Of a DNA stretch of 64,000 nt, positions 23,415 through 36,700 are shown one piece after another (position 1 is the stretch's first letter; every line of letters begins with the position of its first letter). Made by a program: the position numbers and the translations under genes. This stretch comes from Serinus canaria. Lineage: Eukaryota; Chordata; Aves; Passeriformes; Fringillidae. The notes below the pieces were generated by a model that saw only the letters and a list, made by a program, of their open reading frames with translations, searched no databases and was not told where the DNA came from. The stretch covers positions 95,474,179 through 95,538,178 of the forward strand of contig NC_066316.1 in the NCBI RefSeq assembly GCF_022539315.1. Direction: 5' to 3'.

Positions 23415-26339
23415 CTGACTGTCCTATTGGAAAGGAGTAAAATTGTTGAGGAAATCTAGGTAAAATAAGAAGCTCGTCACGAGTGACATTCTAAACTTGT
23501 GATGAAAGGGAAGGGAAAGGCATCTCCACACAATCCCCAGCCGAACTCCTCGGATCTTCACTGGCTCTGTTGCTCCAGGAAGCTGGCTGCCCTCCTCAGC
23601 ACTCCATAGGCACTTCAGCATCTGCTAGAGAAAAAGCTGTGAGACAGAAACACAGAATAGGAGGAAGGAATGACTCATGCAGAGAAAAAACCCCTCATGT
23701 TTCAGGGAGGTCTTATCAACTTAAAAAGCTTATTTTCTGTTCACTGCAAAGTGCTCTGTAACATCCACCCCAGAACCTGGTGCTATTCAGGACATTTGAC
23801 ATGTTCAACAATTAACTCCAGGAGGTTTTAGGATTCCCCCCACCTCTGTGGGTCTGCCCCTGTGTGCAGAGCACACATGCAAACCACCCAACACATCCAG
23901 CTCCCTGGGGCAGAGCAGGAGGGATGGGCATCTGGGCAGCGGGAGGCAGGAAGGCACTGCCTGGCTCCTGACTGCCTCAGCTGAACCTCGAGGGCTCTGG
24001 GGCTGTCTGGTCATAAGGTCATAACACTGATGTTATCAGTGTTTGGGATTAGGGATGGGAGAAAACCTTCCTGAAACCTGCCAGGGGCTGCTCTTCCCAG
24101 GCCTTTGTCCTGGACCAGTTAAGCTGTCTCTGTGCATGGGCTGCCCTGGCCTGAGAGTTTATGAACTGCCTTGGTATTGCCAGGGTTTTGTCATTATGAA
24201 TTGCTGTGGACTGACTAAAATCTGCTTGAAAATGCAAAAAGGAAAATGAAGAGGAGGAGGAGGAGGAGGAGGAATGGAAATACTCTTCCCTGCCATGTGT
24301 TACACTAGAAAGGCAAATTGCCTGCTTGAGAAGACACCTAAGTTTCATTCAGCCAAGTTGCTCCTCTGGAAAATAGTGATGATCAAAGGAATTTTTTCTT
24401 TCTTTAATACAGTAATTAATTTGTCACCCTGCAAAGCTGTTCAGAGGTGATCTTAGAACTGTCTGCTCTCATGTGGGGTGCTGTAACAGAGTTCAGCTGT
24501 TCCTGCTCTGAGAAGGCAACAACAGGGCTGTCAGTAGCAGCAAGATAAAACTGTGATTTTTTTTACGAGTGAGAGTAATGGTGCTCACAGCAGGCAGTGA
24601 ATTCTGAATGCAAGAGCTCTTAGGATTTTTATCCTGAAATTCCGTGCAAATAATGAATAATCTTTCCAAATGTACAGACGACTCTGTTAGGTCTCTGTTT
24701 TGTCAAGCAAGTCAAAACAGTAAGATTTATTCAGTTTTACTGTTGCTCTGAAGAACCTCAGAGTACAGCAGAAATAGTCAAGAGCCTCATAATCTTCAGG
24801 CATGCTTTGCTGCTACTGCCTTAGGGAAACTGGAACAACAAACATCCAGGGGCCTTTTTCCTTTATTTTTTTTAGCAGTGATAGACCTAATGGACTGCTG
24901 CAAAACAGAATTCAGTAATTTGATTCCCATTTCTGAATAACCAATAAGCCACATTTGTGTGCAATCAATCACTTCCCTGTGAAATTAAGGAGTTATTTTT
25001 TTTCATGAACAAGATGAGCTAGCTGGTAGATCTCAACTCAAATAAAATTAGTTTAACTAGTTTAGATTTTCGATATCCAGCATGAGCTGCTCCTTAGCTC
25101 AATGGAAAATTGCACAGAAATTTTGGTCGGATTTCATTGAAAAAGAATACTGCAGAAATAAAGTCTGGCATATATATATAGTGGTGCTTGTCTTCTGTTA
25201 TACACGTAATATCTCCATGGATCACCCTCTTCAGACAGCAAAACCTTTTTCAAAAGCCATATTTTAATTGACCATTTCCAGAAATCTCTTCCAGAACAGA
25301 ATGAATCTGGCCATGAAACTCCCACTCTGTATGCTTACATATACACATGAATGCAGTGTGTCAGAGAAGGCATCAAGAAAATGACTGCAGACTAGAACTT
25401 AAACCCCCCTGACTTAGTACAAGTGTGTTAGTCATTGTGCTGCTGTGTTGGAGTTGGTGGTGCTGTCAGCAGCTACAGCCATGAGGAGATGCACAGCAGT
25501 CTGCAGGGAGGGCTCAGGCTCAGGGCTGGCAGCTGGCAGAGGGCATTCTCCCTCCTGTCTCAGTAAATTAGTGTCTGCAGCTGTGCTTTGTGCTGCTACA
25601 CATGGCTTGTATCCCTTGCTGGCTATCTGCAGGCAATTCGTGGCAGAGTGGGATTTCTGAGCAGCCCTTTGGAAGTGGCTTAAAGCCTCCAAATCTGTGG
25701 AGGCCTGTGCCTGATGGGATTTTAGACTCTGTGGTGGTGGCAATGTGTTACATTTAGTTTCCAGTTCTGGTAAGTTGAAGTGATGTTATCCATGTCCTTT
25801 TTTCTTCTTTTTTTCCCCCCTCAATCCTTAGATAAGGATTTCAAAGTGAGGCCAAAGTATTTTTAGATTGTCTATTTAATTTGAATACAAATGAACATAC
25901 TTTATCTACCATGTCTTTTTTTTCCTTTGCAGTTACACTGAAATAGGAATTAAAAAGCCTGAGGGGAAAAAGAAAGAAATTATAGTAAGTGTTTAATTAT
26001 GAATACTGCCTGTTTAAATTACTATGAAAAAATACCCATTCATTACTTTATGCTTGTATAATTTATGTTTAACTGCTAATGTATGCTATTTCAGGGAAGA
26101 GTATGATATGATAATAATATAAATTTACCTGAGATTTGTTATGTAAAATTTTGGATACAAAGATAATGTTACTCTCTCCTAACTTTCCTTTGTCCTTACT
26201 GTGCAACTATACATGAGTTGACTGTCAATAAATATTTTCAGGAATTAAGAGTAATTATTACTCTCTTACATTCTTTGCTGTAGAGGGCAAAAGTAGAAGT
26301 TCAGGCAGTGTAAACTATAGATAACATTGAGTGATTAAT
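23415..26339. other. Non-coding stretch with a (GGA)n run
   Basis: No exon recognised. GC-richer block 23800-24160; trinucleotide repeat 24251-24273; GC-richer block 25440-25740 with overlapping meaningless frames on both strands. Confidence 0.5.
24251..24273. repeat. (GAG)n microsatellite
   Basis: Seven to eight perfect GAG/GGA units. Confidence 0.95.
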
Positions 26340-26585
26340 CACAGCATCATGACATTGTTGAGATTGGAGGCCACCTCTGGGGTCATCCAGTCCAAACCCC
26401 TACTGACAGAGGGGACAGCTAAAGCAGGTTGCTCAGTGCCCTGTCCATTTAGGTTCTAAATGTATCCAATGGATGGAGACTGCATCTGTCTGGGCAACCA
26501 GCCAATGTTTGACCACCCACACTGAAAAAAAAGAGTTGTTCTTTCTTATCTGATCTTGTATGGTTTTCATCCCAGCTGAAACTGA
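26340..26585 (-). mobile_element. CR1 LINE fragment (antisense)
   Basis: Collinear with antisense CR1: 'cagcatcatgacattgttga', 'ggggtcatccagtccaaacc', 'agcaggttgctcagtgccct', 'atggagactgcatctgtctg', 'ggcaaccagccaatgtttga', 'ttctttcttatctgatcttg'. Truncated at about 245 bp. Confidence 0.85.
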
Positions 26586-27159
26586 TGCCAGATAAGTAAG
26601 ATTTGCTAATTTTTTTGGCTTATATGGAGTCAGAGCCTGACCAAATCACTTAGGTGTTAAGTTAGCTTATTTGAACTTCTGCAGAGGATAAGAAACATTC
26701 AAAATTAAAATGTAAGTACTACAAATCATAAGCCTAAATCTATATTACTTCATCACACAGAATAATTGCCCATTTTTCTGTTTATTTTTCAAGCAGTTAA
26801 GTGTTAGTTATGTGTAATTCATCTAGTATGGATTACAGGGAGTTTTTATGACAGTATTGATACAGATAATGCAATGTTAAACTCTATATCCTTTTGTAGT
26901 TGTGTTTGGCAGTTTGACCTAGCACATGTCCACTTGCATTGTGACATCTCTGCTGTATTTGTCATTATAATAGCTTGTTACAGACAGGGACATAATAGAC
27001 AATATGGAACACTGGTACTATTGAAGCCCCATTTATATACTACAAATACAACCAAAATGGTTCAAGTGGGAATTTAAGCAAACCAAATGATGGATTATTT
27101 TAGAACTGTGGGAAACCCTGAGTACTGTGTGCACACGCAGAGTCAATCTGTTTCATACA

Positions 27160-27235
27160 TCACAGAATTAACTAGGTTGGAAAAGACCTTTGAGATCCTC
27201 AAGGCCAGCCTATGTACAATGACTCTAATCTGTTT
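27160..27235 (-). mobile_element. CR1 LINE 3' terminal scrap (antisense)
   Basis: 'catcacagaattaactaggt' followed by 'tggaaaagacctttgagatc' and 'ctcaaggccagcctatg' is the antisense 3' end of CR1. Confidence 0.85.
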
Positions 27236-27660
27236 TTTCTTTTTTTCTACCTCTAAAGAGAAGGCAGAGTCCAAATGACTGGATATGGATATTCCCATCT
27301 CACTGAATACATGATTTTGAGTCTGGTGGTGCTGTATAGTGGAGCTTCAGTGTGATATAGATTGCACCACATACAGAGCTCCTTTGGGCAGGCTTAGCCA
27401 GTCAGAGGTTGCCTTTGTCATTCTGATCTTCTCATTCCCCCATATGGCACTGAAGGCAAACAGGATTGAATTAATAACTGTTAAAAGGGAAAGGCCTTTG
27501 ATAAATTTTTATATTTTGAATTTTAACTGGATTTTGATTCAATATAGAAACTTAAAGTAGTTATTTTCTTCCTCTGTCATTCCCTTGGTAAAAAAGATTT
27601 AGTGAAAAAGAACTGGGCTAGATTGCTGACTTTACTGAAACTAGGCCATTCTTACTGAGA

Positions 27661-27688
27661 ATAAACAAACAAACAAACAAATAAATAA
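27661..27688. repeat. (AAAC)n/(AAAT)n microsatellite
   Basis: About four aaac units followed by aaat units. Confidence 0.92.
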
Positions 27689-28616
27689 TGTTAACCCTAA
27701 AGTTAATAAATGAAGTTAATCCCACCCAATTTCTTGTATAAATAAGAAATATAAATCTCGGAACTTATGTTATTGCTCTGATAACTACTTGGTATAAATT
27801 ACTAAACTACACATTTGTAAAATGCTATAATATCTCATATTTAAATTAACATTTTAAATTACTGTGAATAAAAAAAACACATTAGTAAGCTTATATTCTC
27901 ACGCCTGAATTATAAAAGCTGTTTTAATGAAAGAAACATTTGGGTCTTATTTGAACAGTAGCATGTCTCTTTGTACAGCTGCTTGTGATGTACCTTACAA
28001 GACTGCTTTGTGAATAGGAAGGATTCACAAAATATCAGTTTGGAAGTATACCACAATATATTTTAGTATTTTCTCTCTATTGAGTTGTATTTAGAGCCAA
28101 ATTCTGTTTGTTCATGGAAACAGACTGAAAGGCAGGAAGACCAGATCTATGTGATTATGGAGTGGATGGCTGAAGTACCTGAGAGCACCTCAGTTCTCAG
28201 GCTGAGGCGGTCACTCCTGTCTGTACATCATGATGCAGCCTAGGAGTTTATCATCTCCCCTCCTTGTACTTTCTCTTCCAATGAAATGGTACAGGAACAT
28301 GGTCAGAAAGAGATCTATAGGCAATAGCTACAATCCACAGTGCCACAGCCTGTTTGTCTCTGGCTGCATTTTTATCAGTACATTAAACTGTCTCCTACAA
28401 TGTCTTGGGATACCAGAACTCAATTCTCTGTACTGGAACATGCTTTTGGCTTGTACCAGCTCATACCTCAATTCCCAGCCTAGACATTAGGATGGACAAA
28501 ACACTATTCTCAATAGGCATGAACTTCATTTTGAAGATGCACTGAGCTAAATATTATGGATTAGAAGATGATGCTATGTGATTTTGGGACTGGGGAATAA
28601 GTATTGTCTTACACTG

Positions 28617-28649
28617 ATTTACACTACTGCTTCATTCAGTAGTGTAAAT
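28617..28649. repeat. Perfect 13-bp inverted repeat (hairpin)
   Basis: atttacactactg (28617-28629), loop cttcatt, cagtagtgtaaat (28637-28649). The TTTACAC..GTGTAAA core resembles the centre of the palindromic MITE-like repeats noted at 3231 and 8792. A related end-like motif (agagccaaattctg) lies near 28094. Confidence 0.8.
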
Positions 28650-31600
28650 GTAGCAAGTTGTGTGTCAATATTTTGAGGAACCAGGATTTTGTCATAAATT
28701 GTCCTGTAGTATTTTTCCACTTTAAGACCTTTGTTCTACTCCTGAAATATATTTTAAAACTAGAAAAACTGCAGCTATAATGGAAATTAAAGGAGTAAAA
28801 TGTAAAACTAAATTGCATCATTGCCGACCAATTAAAGTATACTTCATCTAGAACTGTAACAGCATCAGTGTGCAACTTCATACTTCATGGAACAGGGCCA
28901 AGGCATGGTCCCAAGGACTGGCAAGGGGTAGGATGAAATCTCCAATCTGTTAGTGCAGTCCCTGGCACACTTTGGGTGAATGCCCTTTGGCACCCTGTCA
29001 AACAAAGTCCTTATTTTGAGATTCCCAGTTCCAGCGAGGACAATTGAGTGTCCTCTGATGAGTGTTGAGGCGTGGATAGGAGCACAGAGTAGTGTGTTTT
29101 GTGGCATCCTGCCCCTGGTTATTTGTATAGATACCCTAGTGAGGTTGACTCCAGGCTAAAGACAATGTGGGTGTTGAAAGAGAGAACATAGATTTTTATG
29201 TCTACCAAATTCCTTGCCTTATACATTTGCTGATTGAATCTCACCAGTATAGAACTCTGTCTCATTATTCATTATTCACATTTTTTCCCATGTAACACTC
29301 GCAGCTTTTGCATCCAAGGACAGATTTTTTTTGCTGGAGAGAAGATTTATGCTTTCCTACCCTTGCCATTACACTAGCAGCCTATCTTTGTTTCTACTGG
29401 GCCCTCATCAATAAACACAAATTTATTTGAATGAGCATACTGAAGTTGCATGGAGGTTTACAATCACTGCAGTATCATTAATGATACCAGGGTTTTATAC
29501 AGCATAAATTAAAGAAAAATGGTGCCTGCAATGTCTTTTTAGTAGGTGAGGAAAGCAGGTTTTAGACTTACGTGACTATCACTATAAATATTTAACAGCA
29601 TTTTTTTCCTGGTTTGAACTCCTGTGTGGGAAATCCTTTTTAATTCTAAACCTCAATTTTTCACTTCTTGGCTTAGCAGATAGTGGAAAAGCTGTGGTGG
29701 CAGCTTATTTTCTCAGGGGAGAGAGTGTATCAGGCCACTTGACAGTGAGTTCTCTGGTTGATTAAATTGTGGCAGCCACTTCCAAACAGAAAAGTCTTTT
29801 GGACAAATGGTGAATGAATATGACACAGGTTTTTGAGGACAGAAGACATGTAGCAGTGAAAGCCTTGGAATTCCTCAAGTATGACAGATTTTCCAAAATA
29901 CTGACAAGTAACATATTGCATTGAACAAAGACAGTATTTGACAGTGGGACTAGTGTTTATATTTAAGGAATGCTTCTGAGAAGAAAATATTTTAAACATC
30001 TTGCATCAGCTAATGATGTATGATTTATTTTTCTGCAGATTAAATCAATAATTCACAGTACTTTCTGTTGGCCTTCCAGATGGCAATTTATCTGTAATAA
30101 GTCACATAATATCAAGTAAGTATGTTATAAATCTGACTGTTTTCTTGGTTTTAAGTTTTCTACTCTAACATATACAAACTTCCAAATGTCTAGGTCCAGT
30201 TACAGACTGAATGTTTGTAGTGAAACTCTGGTCAACCAGGTGGGATTTGGAATGGTCAATTCTTGATTCAGATACCATGAATTAAAGTTAAACTGTTATG
30301 GTATGACAGGAGGTTTAATTTTTCCAAAGTATTCTTAAGGAAGGAAATAAGTTGAGGGTGATGATATACTGCACTGCATAGTTATATTATGTTAGTGAAA
30401 TTTAAAGAAAAACTATTATAGAATATTTAGGATACTTCTAGAATACAATGTTTAAGCATCATAGATAACATGAAAAGACCCTTAATCCAAGGGTTATTTA
30501 GAAAAAAATCACATAATCACAAAGCAACACAGAGTTTTCTAAAACAGCAGTGTTACAAATAGACAATTTGAGAAATTAATTCTTTGAACTGCTAATGAAA
30601 CTTGATCTCCTATAATTTTCTGATATTAAGTAATGCTTTTAAATATTATAACATTATTCTTATAATAAAACAGAAAAATAATTCACATTTATCTTCCACA
30701 TGTCTTTTGTCACCTGCCTGGGTGTACAAAGGGGCTTTTTATGACTAGGGCCCTTAACAGCAGGCCCCTTACTCAAGTAATGGGTATAAAATTCAAGCAA
30801 AGCCACCTTCTTTGCAGTTGTGATGCTTCCCATGCAGAATGACATTAACAGTTCAACTGTGCAAGAAGGGGGGAGTTTGAAAGAAGAAAAGATAATATAT
30901 TGTTTTCCAATCTTTCATGTTAAGATTTGTTTAATGGAGAAACTATCATTTAAAGTGATGAGCATTCAAAATTATATAACCAGGGAGAGGACTATTAGTA
31001 GAAGTTTATAAAAGTTGCTTATCTAGTATCTAATTTGCCTTCAACTTAGCTCCTAATAATTCAAGCCATTGTTGCCACAATTGTGTACATTTAGGTAGCT
31101 CTAGCAATTTACAAATACAGAGAGATCAAAAATCTCTGCATATTTTGCAGTGTCATTCTATAACTAATGTGATTTTTGTGACTTACTCTATTATCTCCAC
31201 CTGAAAACTTGTCTATTATGTAAAGGAAGACCAAATATGTTTTCATCATTAACTGAAAAACAATGGTCTTGGACTCTGAAAACTGTAGCATTAATTCTAT
31301 CCTTGAAGACAACACTGATGATGGATTGTATTCTCTCTGCATATGGGTACATGGATAACTCCCAAAATTTGTATGATCTTATCTGAAACTCTATTGATGA
31401 GATAGCTGAAATAATCATGATAAATTCTGTGGAAAGGTCTGTGCACTAAAGCAAGTAATGTTTAAGTTGTGTGCAGAAATAAATACAAAGCCCAGGTAAT
31501 TCTCTGAGTGCAGATGTGATGTAGGAAATTTTGCCATAAGGCTAATGTTGAAAGGTTTAACATTTCTGTAATCTAGCAATCCACACATGATTCCAATGTT

Positions 31601-32076
31601 AAAGTCAAGAGCCAATTCAAAAATTATAAGTTGAAGAATTTGTCTGACATGTGATGTTAATTGCTTCTTCAAGGAAAGGAAGTGTATCATTATTAAACTG
31701 AATTATTCTTGACAATTGTGTATCTACCAGTGGCAAATTAAACAACAGAATTTGAAGATAAATGAAATAATTTAGGTCTTTTAGTTAATTCCTGCAGCTT
31801 AAACCATGCAGTACACTTTCCTGGTTACTCTGGATTTATATATTTCTGGGGATGTTTTTTCTACATTAACTCTCAGACCATCCTGCAGGTTTGAACTTTT
31901 ACATTAATTGTAAGTCCTTTTTAAAGATAATTTTTTCTTAACCTTGAATAACAACAGTTATGTCAAGTTTCCTAATGTATTTGAGGAAAATTCTACAAAA
32001 ACTGAAGTCTCTCCCTTTTCTGCCAAACGGGCTGCATTTCATGTCCACGATCCCCAGGTTTTGCCTGGCTTCAGTT

Positions 32077-32090
32077 CCACTAGATGGCTC
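32077..32090 (+). promoter_or_regulatory. CTCF-like core motif
   Basis: ccactagatggctc matches 13 of 14 positions of CCASYAGRKGGCRS and sits in a locally GC-richer block (about 32000-32220) with several CpGs. Candidate only. Confidence 0.28.
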
Positions 32091-33014
32091 CAAACATCTT
32101 CTGAACGCAGCTTTATTGCTTCAAGATGTTTTAATGTGGCATGCAGACATAAATATTTGCTCTTGGCTGGAACTTGACACACTGTAGAAGGAGTGCTAGG
32201 ACTTGCCCCAGGCAGCTTTATTTATTTATTGAAAAAAAGAAAAAAAAAAAAATAAAAAAAAAGGAAAAAAAAGAGCACATGTTCCTGGAAAGTGTTTTTC
32301 TTGACATAGTATTTACCTACACGGAAAGTTATATTTTGAGATTTGCAAGATAAACAGATCATTAAAATACATCTTCTTGGTCTTAGAACAACAAAGTACA
32401 TTATAGCATTCCATATTAAAAAAAAAGAAAAGGAGGGAAGAGACCTTCTCAGTATAAAGCATTTAGATCCCAATAGTGTAGAAAATTGGTAAATAATTAA
32501 TTACTTTTTATGAGATCTAAATAGTTAGATTCCTTATGTTACACAGAAGATGCTTCAGCTTTCTTTTTGATATACGTAGGCAATTTATTAGAAGTTACTC
32601 TGTCATGGAAGAGAACAGAAGGTACTTTCTAAAGCAATTTAGAGCAGGTTTGCAGCACTGGCAAAGTGAAATGGCTGACTTAAGCCTAGACTACAGTTTA
32701 TAAAAGCTGTTTTCTGTTCAATCCCTTCTTCATATTACAAGACAAGGAAATCTGATTTCAAAATAGTGGACTCATAGTAGAAGACCAGTTACTTCTTACA
32801 TATGTTCTTCTCAGTTGACCTTCAATATCAAAAAAGAGAAAAGATGTAATAAATAAAAATTAATGAAAAATAACTGAAAATTAGGTATTAAAATTAATGT
32901 CATTAATGATGCAGTAGAGGGAAGGAAATATTTTAATGTTTGAATGGGTTGTGAGTTATGGATAATCTTCAGAAGGCCCAAAAGAAACTTACACTTGTGG
33001 GAAGGAGTTTCAAA

Positions 33015-33051
33015 GAAGTAATAGGAAGTAATAGGCAGAAGGAAGTAATGG
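33015..33051. repeat. Short tandem repeat, gaagtaatag units
   Basis: gaagtaatag at 33015 and 33025, and gaagtaatgg at 33042. Confidence 0.85.
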
Positions 33052-33292
33052 GAAGAGGAGCTTCAAGGAAAATGGATATGTAATGCTAGGGGCTGAGGAA
33101 GGTGACTTATCAAAATTAATAATTTTTTAATTAGAAAACACAGCCTTTGGAAAGAAGATTGCAGAATCTGACAGACAGTATGAAAAAACTCCAAGTATTT
33201 CTCTATTGATTTAGTTTAATCTGTATTTGGGAGAACAGTGTGTGTTGAAAGGACAAGAAAGAAGAGAAGAAATGAGTTCTGAGAAGTTTTAA

Positions 33293-33795
33293 TTGATACA
33301 AAATCACATAAAATTAGAATTGTTAAAAATGGAGGGCACTTATGGGGGTCATCCAAACTCCTGCTCACAGACAGGGCAACAAGAGCAGGCTGCCCAGCAC
33401 TACACCCAGCCAGGTTCTGAATATCTCCAAGCATGGAGATGTTGCAATCCCTCTGGGCAATCAGTACAAGAGTTTGACCAACCTCATTGTAACAAATGTT
33501 TTTTCTTATGCTTAAGTGAAATTTCCCATCTTTCAGTTTGTGCCCATTGTCCTGTGTCCAAGCACTCCTGCAAAGAGTCTGTTCCTTTACTCACTGTATC
33601 AGGAATTCATACATATTGGCAAGATCCCCCTGAGCCTTCCCTTCTCCACATGCAGTGTCCTGGCTTCTCCCTATAATCCAATGTATTCTCCAAGGCCCTC
33701 CTTGTCTTGGTGGCCTTGCTCCAGTAAGCCCAGACCTCTGCTGGACTGAGGAGCCCAGAACTGGACACAACATCTAATATGGACTGCAATGCCCC
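33293..33795 (-). mobile_element. CR1 LINE fragment (antisense, ~500 bp)
   Basis: Collinear with antisense CR1: 'gggggtcatccaaactcctg', 'aagagcaggctgcccagcac', 'ccaggttctgaatatctcca', 'ggagatgttgcaatccctct', 'gtttgaccaacctcattgta', 'cccattgtcctgtgtcc', then 'gaggagcccagaactggaca' and 'caacatctaatatgg'. It extends further 5' (into the region upstream of the 3' UTR end) than most copies here. Open frames over it are chance frames. Confidence 0.9.
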
Positions 33796-36700
33796 AAACT
33801 ATTGTCTTGCTAACTGTTTTCATGAACTTACCTTGCTTCTGTTTAGAACCATGATAACTTTGTTGAGTAACACAAAAGAGAATGCAGCTGAAATATGGAG
33901 GACTGTGTATTTCACTGCTGACTCATCTGATATGTCAGACAGGCATTAAGGATATGACCCCACATTTTTTTAATGTTTTTTAGAATTTGATGAAACACAC
34001 TAGGATTTAAAATGAACTATTGGAATTTAAAATTATTTTTGAAGAGATAGATGATTTAAGTTCAGCCAGCTTTCTACTTGAATAATTATTCCTTGTTATT
34101 GTTTGGTTTTGATCTTGTTCAGTTTGTAATAAAAAGTAGAGTGAGCCACTTGGTGAGCTTGTAGTGTATCACCAGAGAAATAAAGTAAAATGAAAGAGAA
34201 GAATTCTACCCATTTAGATAAAGCTCTTAATTTCCCAGGATGTTAATGGAAATTTATTTATTTTGTGAGATCTTAATTTTAAGTCAGAAATAATAAAATA
34301 TATTTTCCTTTATGTTTAGCATCCTTCCTCTAATTATCAAATTATCAGAATCTTTACACTTTAGAGAGTCTTTGGGAAACCCTTTAAAATACAAAAATCT
34401 TGACGGGAGGACAAAAAATGTTATTCTCACTTATTCTAACTTCAGCATGACTTAATGATTCAATTTTTTTCTAAGCAACTGTTTTGCTCAGATCTATCCA
34501 TATGTTGAAAGGGCTTGTGTGGCAGCAGCAATGTTCCTAAAAACTACAAACAAAAAATAACATTACCCTGAGATTTTTTACATTGTCTTGCCATATATCT
34601 CTCAGGGCCTATATTTCTTGAGAAGTTATTAGGTTTTTTGCTTTCATATTGATAACAGTATTTCAAGAGTTCAAATTTGCAGACTGTAAACCAGTACACT
34701 ACCATAGAAAATTTTACTTTCCCATTTGCAGAGACTCCTTTACAATTTCAGCATGTTTTATTCTTTAAATATGGTGCCCCCTCTCTCTTGCTTTCCACAG
34801 AACCTGCCATTGAAGGTCCTGTGGACTTAGTAGGCTTGCCTGTTAAATTAATTCTTTAGTTAGGAACTTGGTTTTTACAACCCTGTTAACATATTCCTTT
34901 CGTTTTTTGAACCACAGTTTTGTAAAACATTGAAAAAAACCACTAATGCTTGTGCTACACTAACTTCTGCGTGTCTCAGACAGTTTATTTCTCTTTTGAA
35001 AGAAAGCACATAAGTGAGATTTTCAGAGCTTTTAGCTGTGGAGATACACTTCTTCATCTCTTCCCTATGTTACACATATAGCATAAAAAAGAAGCATCTC
35101 AGCTCCCATTATTTATTTTTAACATCACATTTTTTTTAATATCACAGTGATATTTTCTGTGGTTCATGCTGAGTTTGTGGTCAACCTGAGATATTTCCTC
35201 AAAGTGCCTTTTGTCAGCCATCCACCATTCCCTCTTAGATGGAAGCAGTTTTAGTACATCCACTTTTCTTGTCGTAATTTCCTTGTACAAAGGCATTGGA
35301 GAATGATGTTCAAACATTCCCAAAGAATTTTTCCAGTTCTTGGGGTTAATACTACTATAAAAGAGTTTTCCTTTCAGTTCCCTTCAGTCAGCTGGCTGAA
35401 TCAAGCTGTTTTCCCCTGTTTATTGTCGTGTAAAACTTTCGTATTTATTTCTTCGCTACTGAGACATCTTTCCACATCTTGAATATTTTATCAGAACAGT
35501 TTGGTATTGCTGACAGTATAGACATCTGAGATGAGGTTCATATAGACATCCCCTGCTGCTTGAAATCCTCTGGTTCCTTCCAGCTGCTGCTCCAGAAGTC
35601 ATGCAGCCCACCAGTTCTGTGGCTCAGATTCCACAGGTACCTGAAAGTGCACTGGGCACAGTATTTAGGCAGCTGAAACCTATGTTTGTGGGGGTAGGCA
35701 ACTTCTGGAATCTCTTCAGGGATCTTCCAGGCCAGAACAACCTGTTACAAACATTGTACTCTTTCAAAATCCTCTTTTCCTCTTATTATGGTATTCTTGT
35801 CTCCCATAGATGGACTCCAGACTACTGCAAGTCCACCAAAGGAGTAGATCAAAAAGATCTTGTTCTGGAGGAAGTTCCTCGAACTGATTTTACAGGAAGC
35901 ATGTTGTACAACAGTTACTTGCTGGATATGGAGAGATCAAACATGGAGTCCCATTCTGTATTTTAAAAATCTGCATGATTTTCAAAACAATGTCTTAAGA
36001 GAAATTAGCTTACATATGTGGGCTTTCAAGAGGCTTATTCTCATCATGTTTCTGTCAGATGTTTCCCTTCAACTCTCTACAATGAAAGAGATCATGGGAG
36101 CTAAAGCAAGCCTGGGAATCCTACAAAATATACTACAGCTCTTTAATCCCACGTTGCAGCCATTAGAATCAACACAAACTTGTCCTACCTTTGAAGAGAG
36201 TCATTTTTAGAAGTTTTATTATATGAACTGGTTTCAACACTCAGTGAGCTGAAATCTCAGCTCTATTCATTTTGTGGCTTGGATGTTTGATGGCTCTGAG
36301 AGCTGAAAGAAGAGGGATCTTCTGTGATTAGATGCATCCTTGCAAATGACAGCATTCCATCTAAAGAGTCAAGGCATTCATAGCATTTCTTATGACACAG
36401 TGATTGACTTGTCTGCCTGTCATGCTACATTATTTATTGAATCTGGACTTTCTAATTAGTCAGACTTAATCTGGTGGCTATTTTACTCAGCTTCCTCATT
36501 TTACAAGTTTTCTTGTGGTCTCTATCCTTGCTGTCATATTGCATACCCCTATTGGACATTTACACATACACTTGTGATGGGAGCTAAAACAGATTTGGAG
36601 ACAGACTGAAAGATCCACTTTCACAAGCTGTGCATCAGATTGCCAGTGGTGATAGATCCAGTTTGGGAGTACAAATGAAGAAAAATATGTGATACAGTCA

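Larger units (their letters stand above)
26586..33292. other. Non-coding stretch, AT-rich, minor repeats
   Basis: No convincing exon. Contains a CR1 3' scrap (27160-27235), an (AAAC)n run (27661-27688), a 13-bp-arm hairpin (28617-28649), an A-rich tract (32229-32275), a CTCF-like motif (32077-32090) and a 10-bp tandem repeat (33015-33051). The small frames at 28880-29110 and 31110-31690 have no recognisable domains. Confidence 0.5.

Noticed and set aside
33293..33676. 127-codon + frame
   Set aside because: It is within antisense CR1 sequence and does not encode CR1 protein in that direction.
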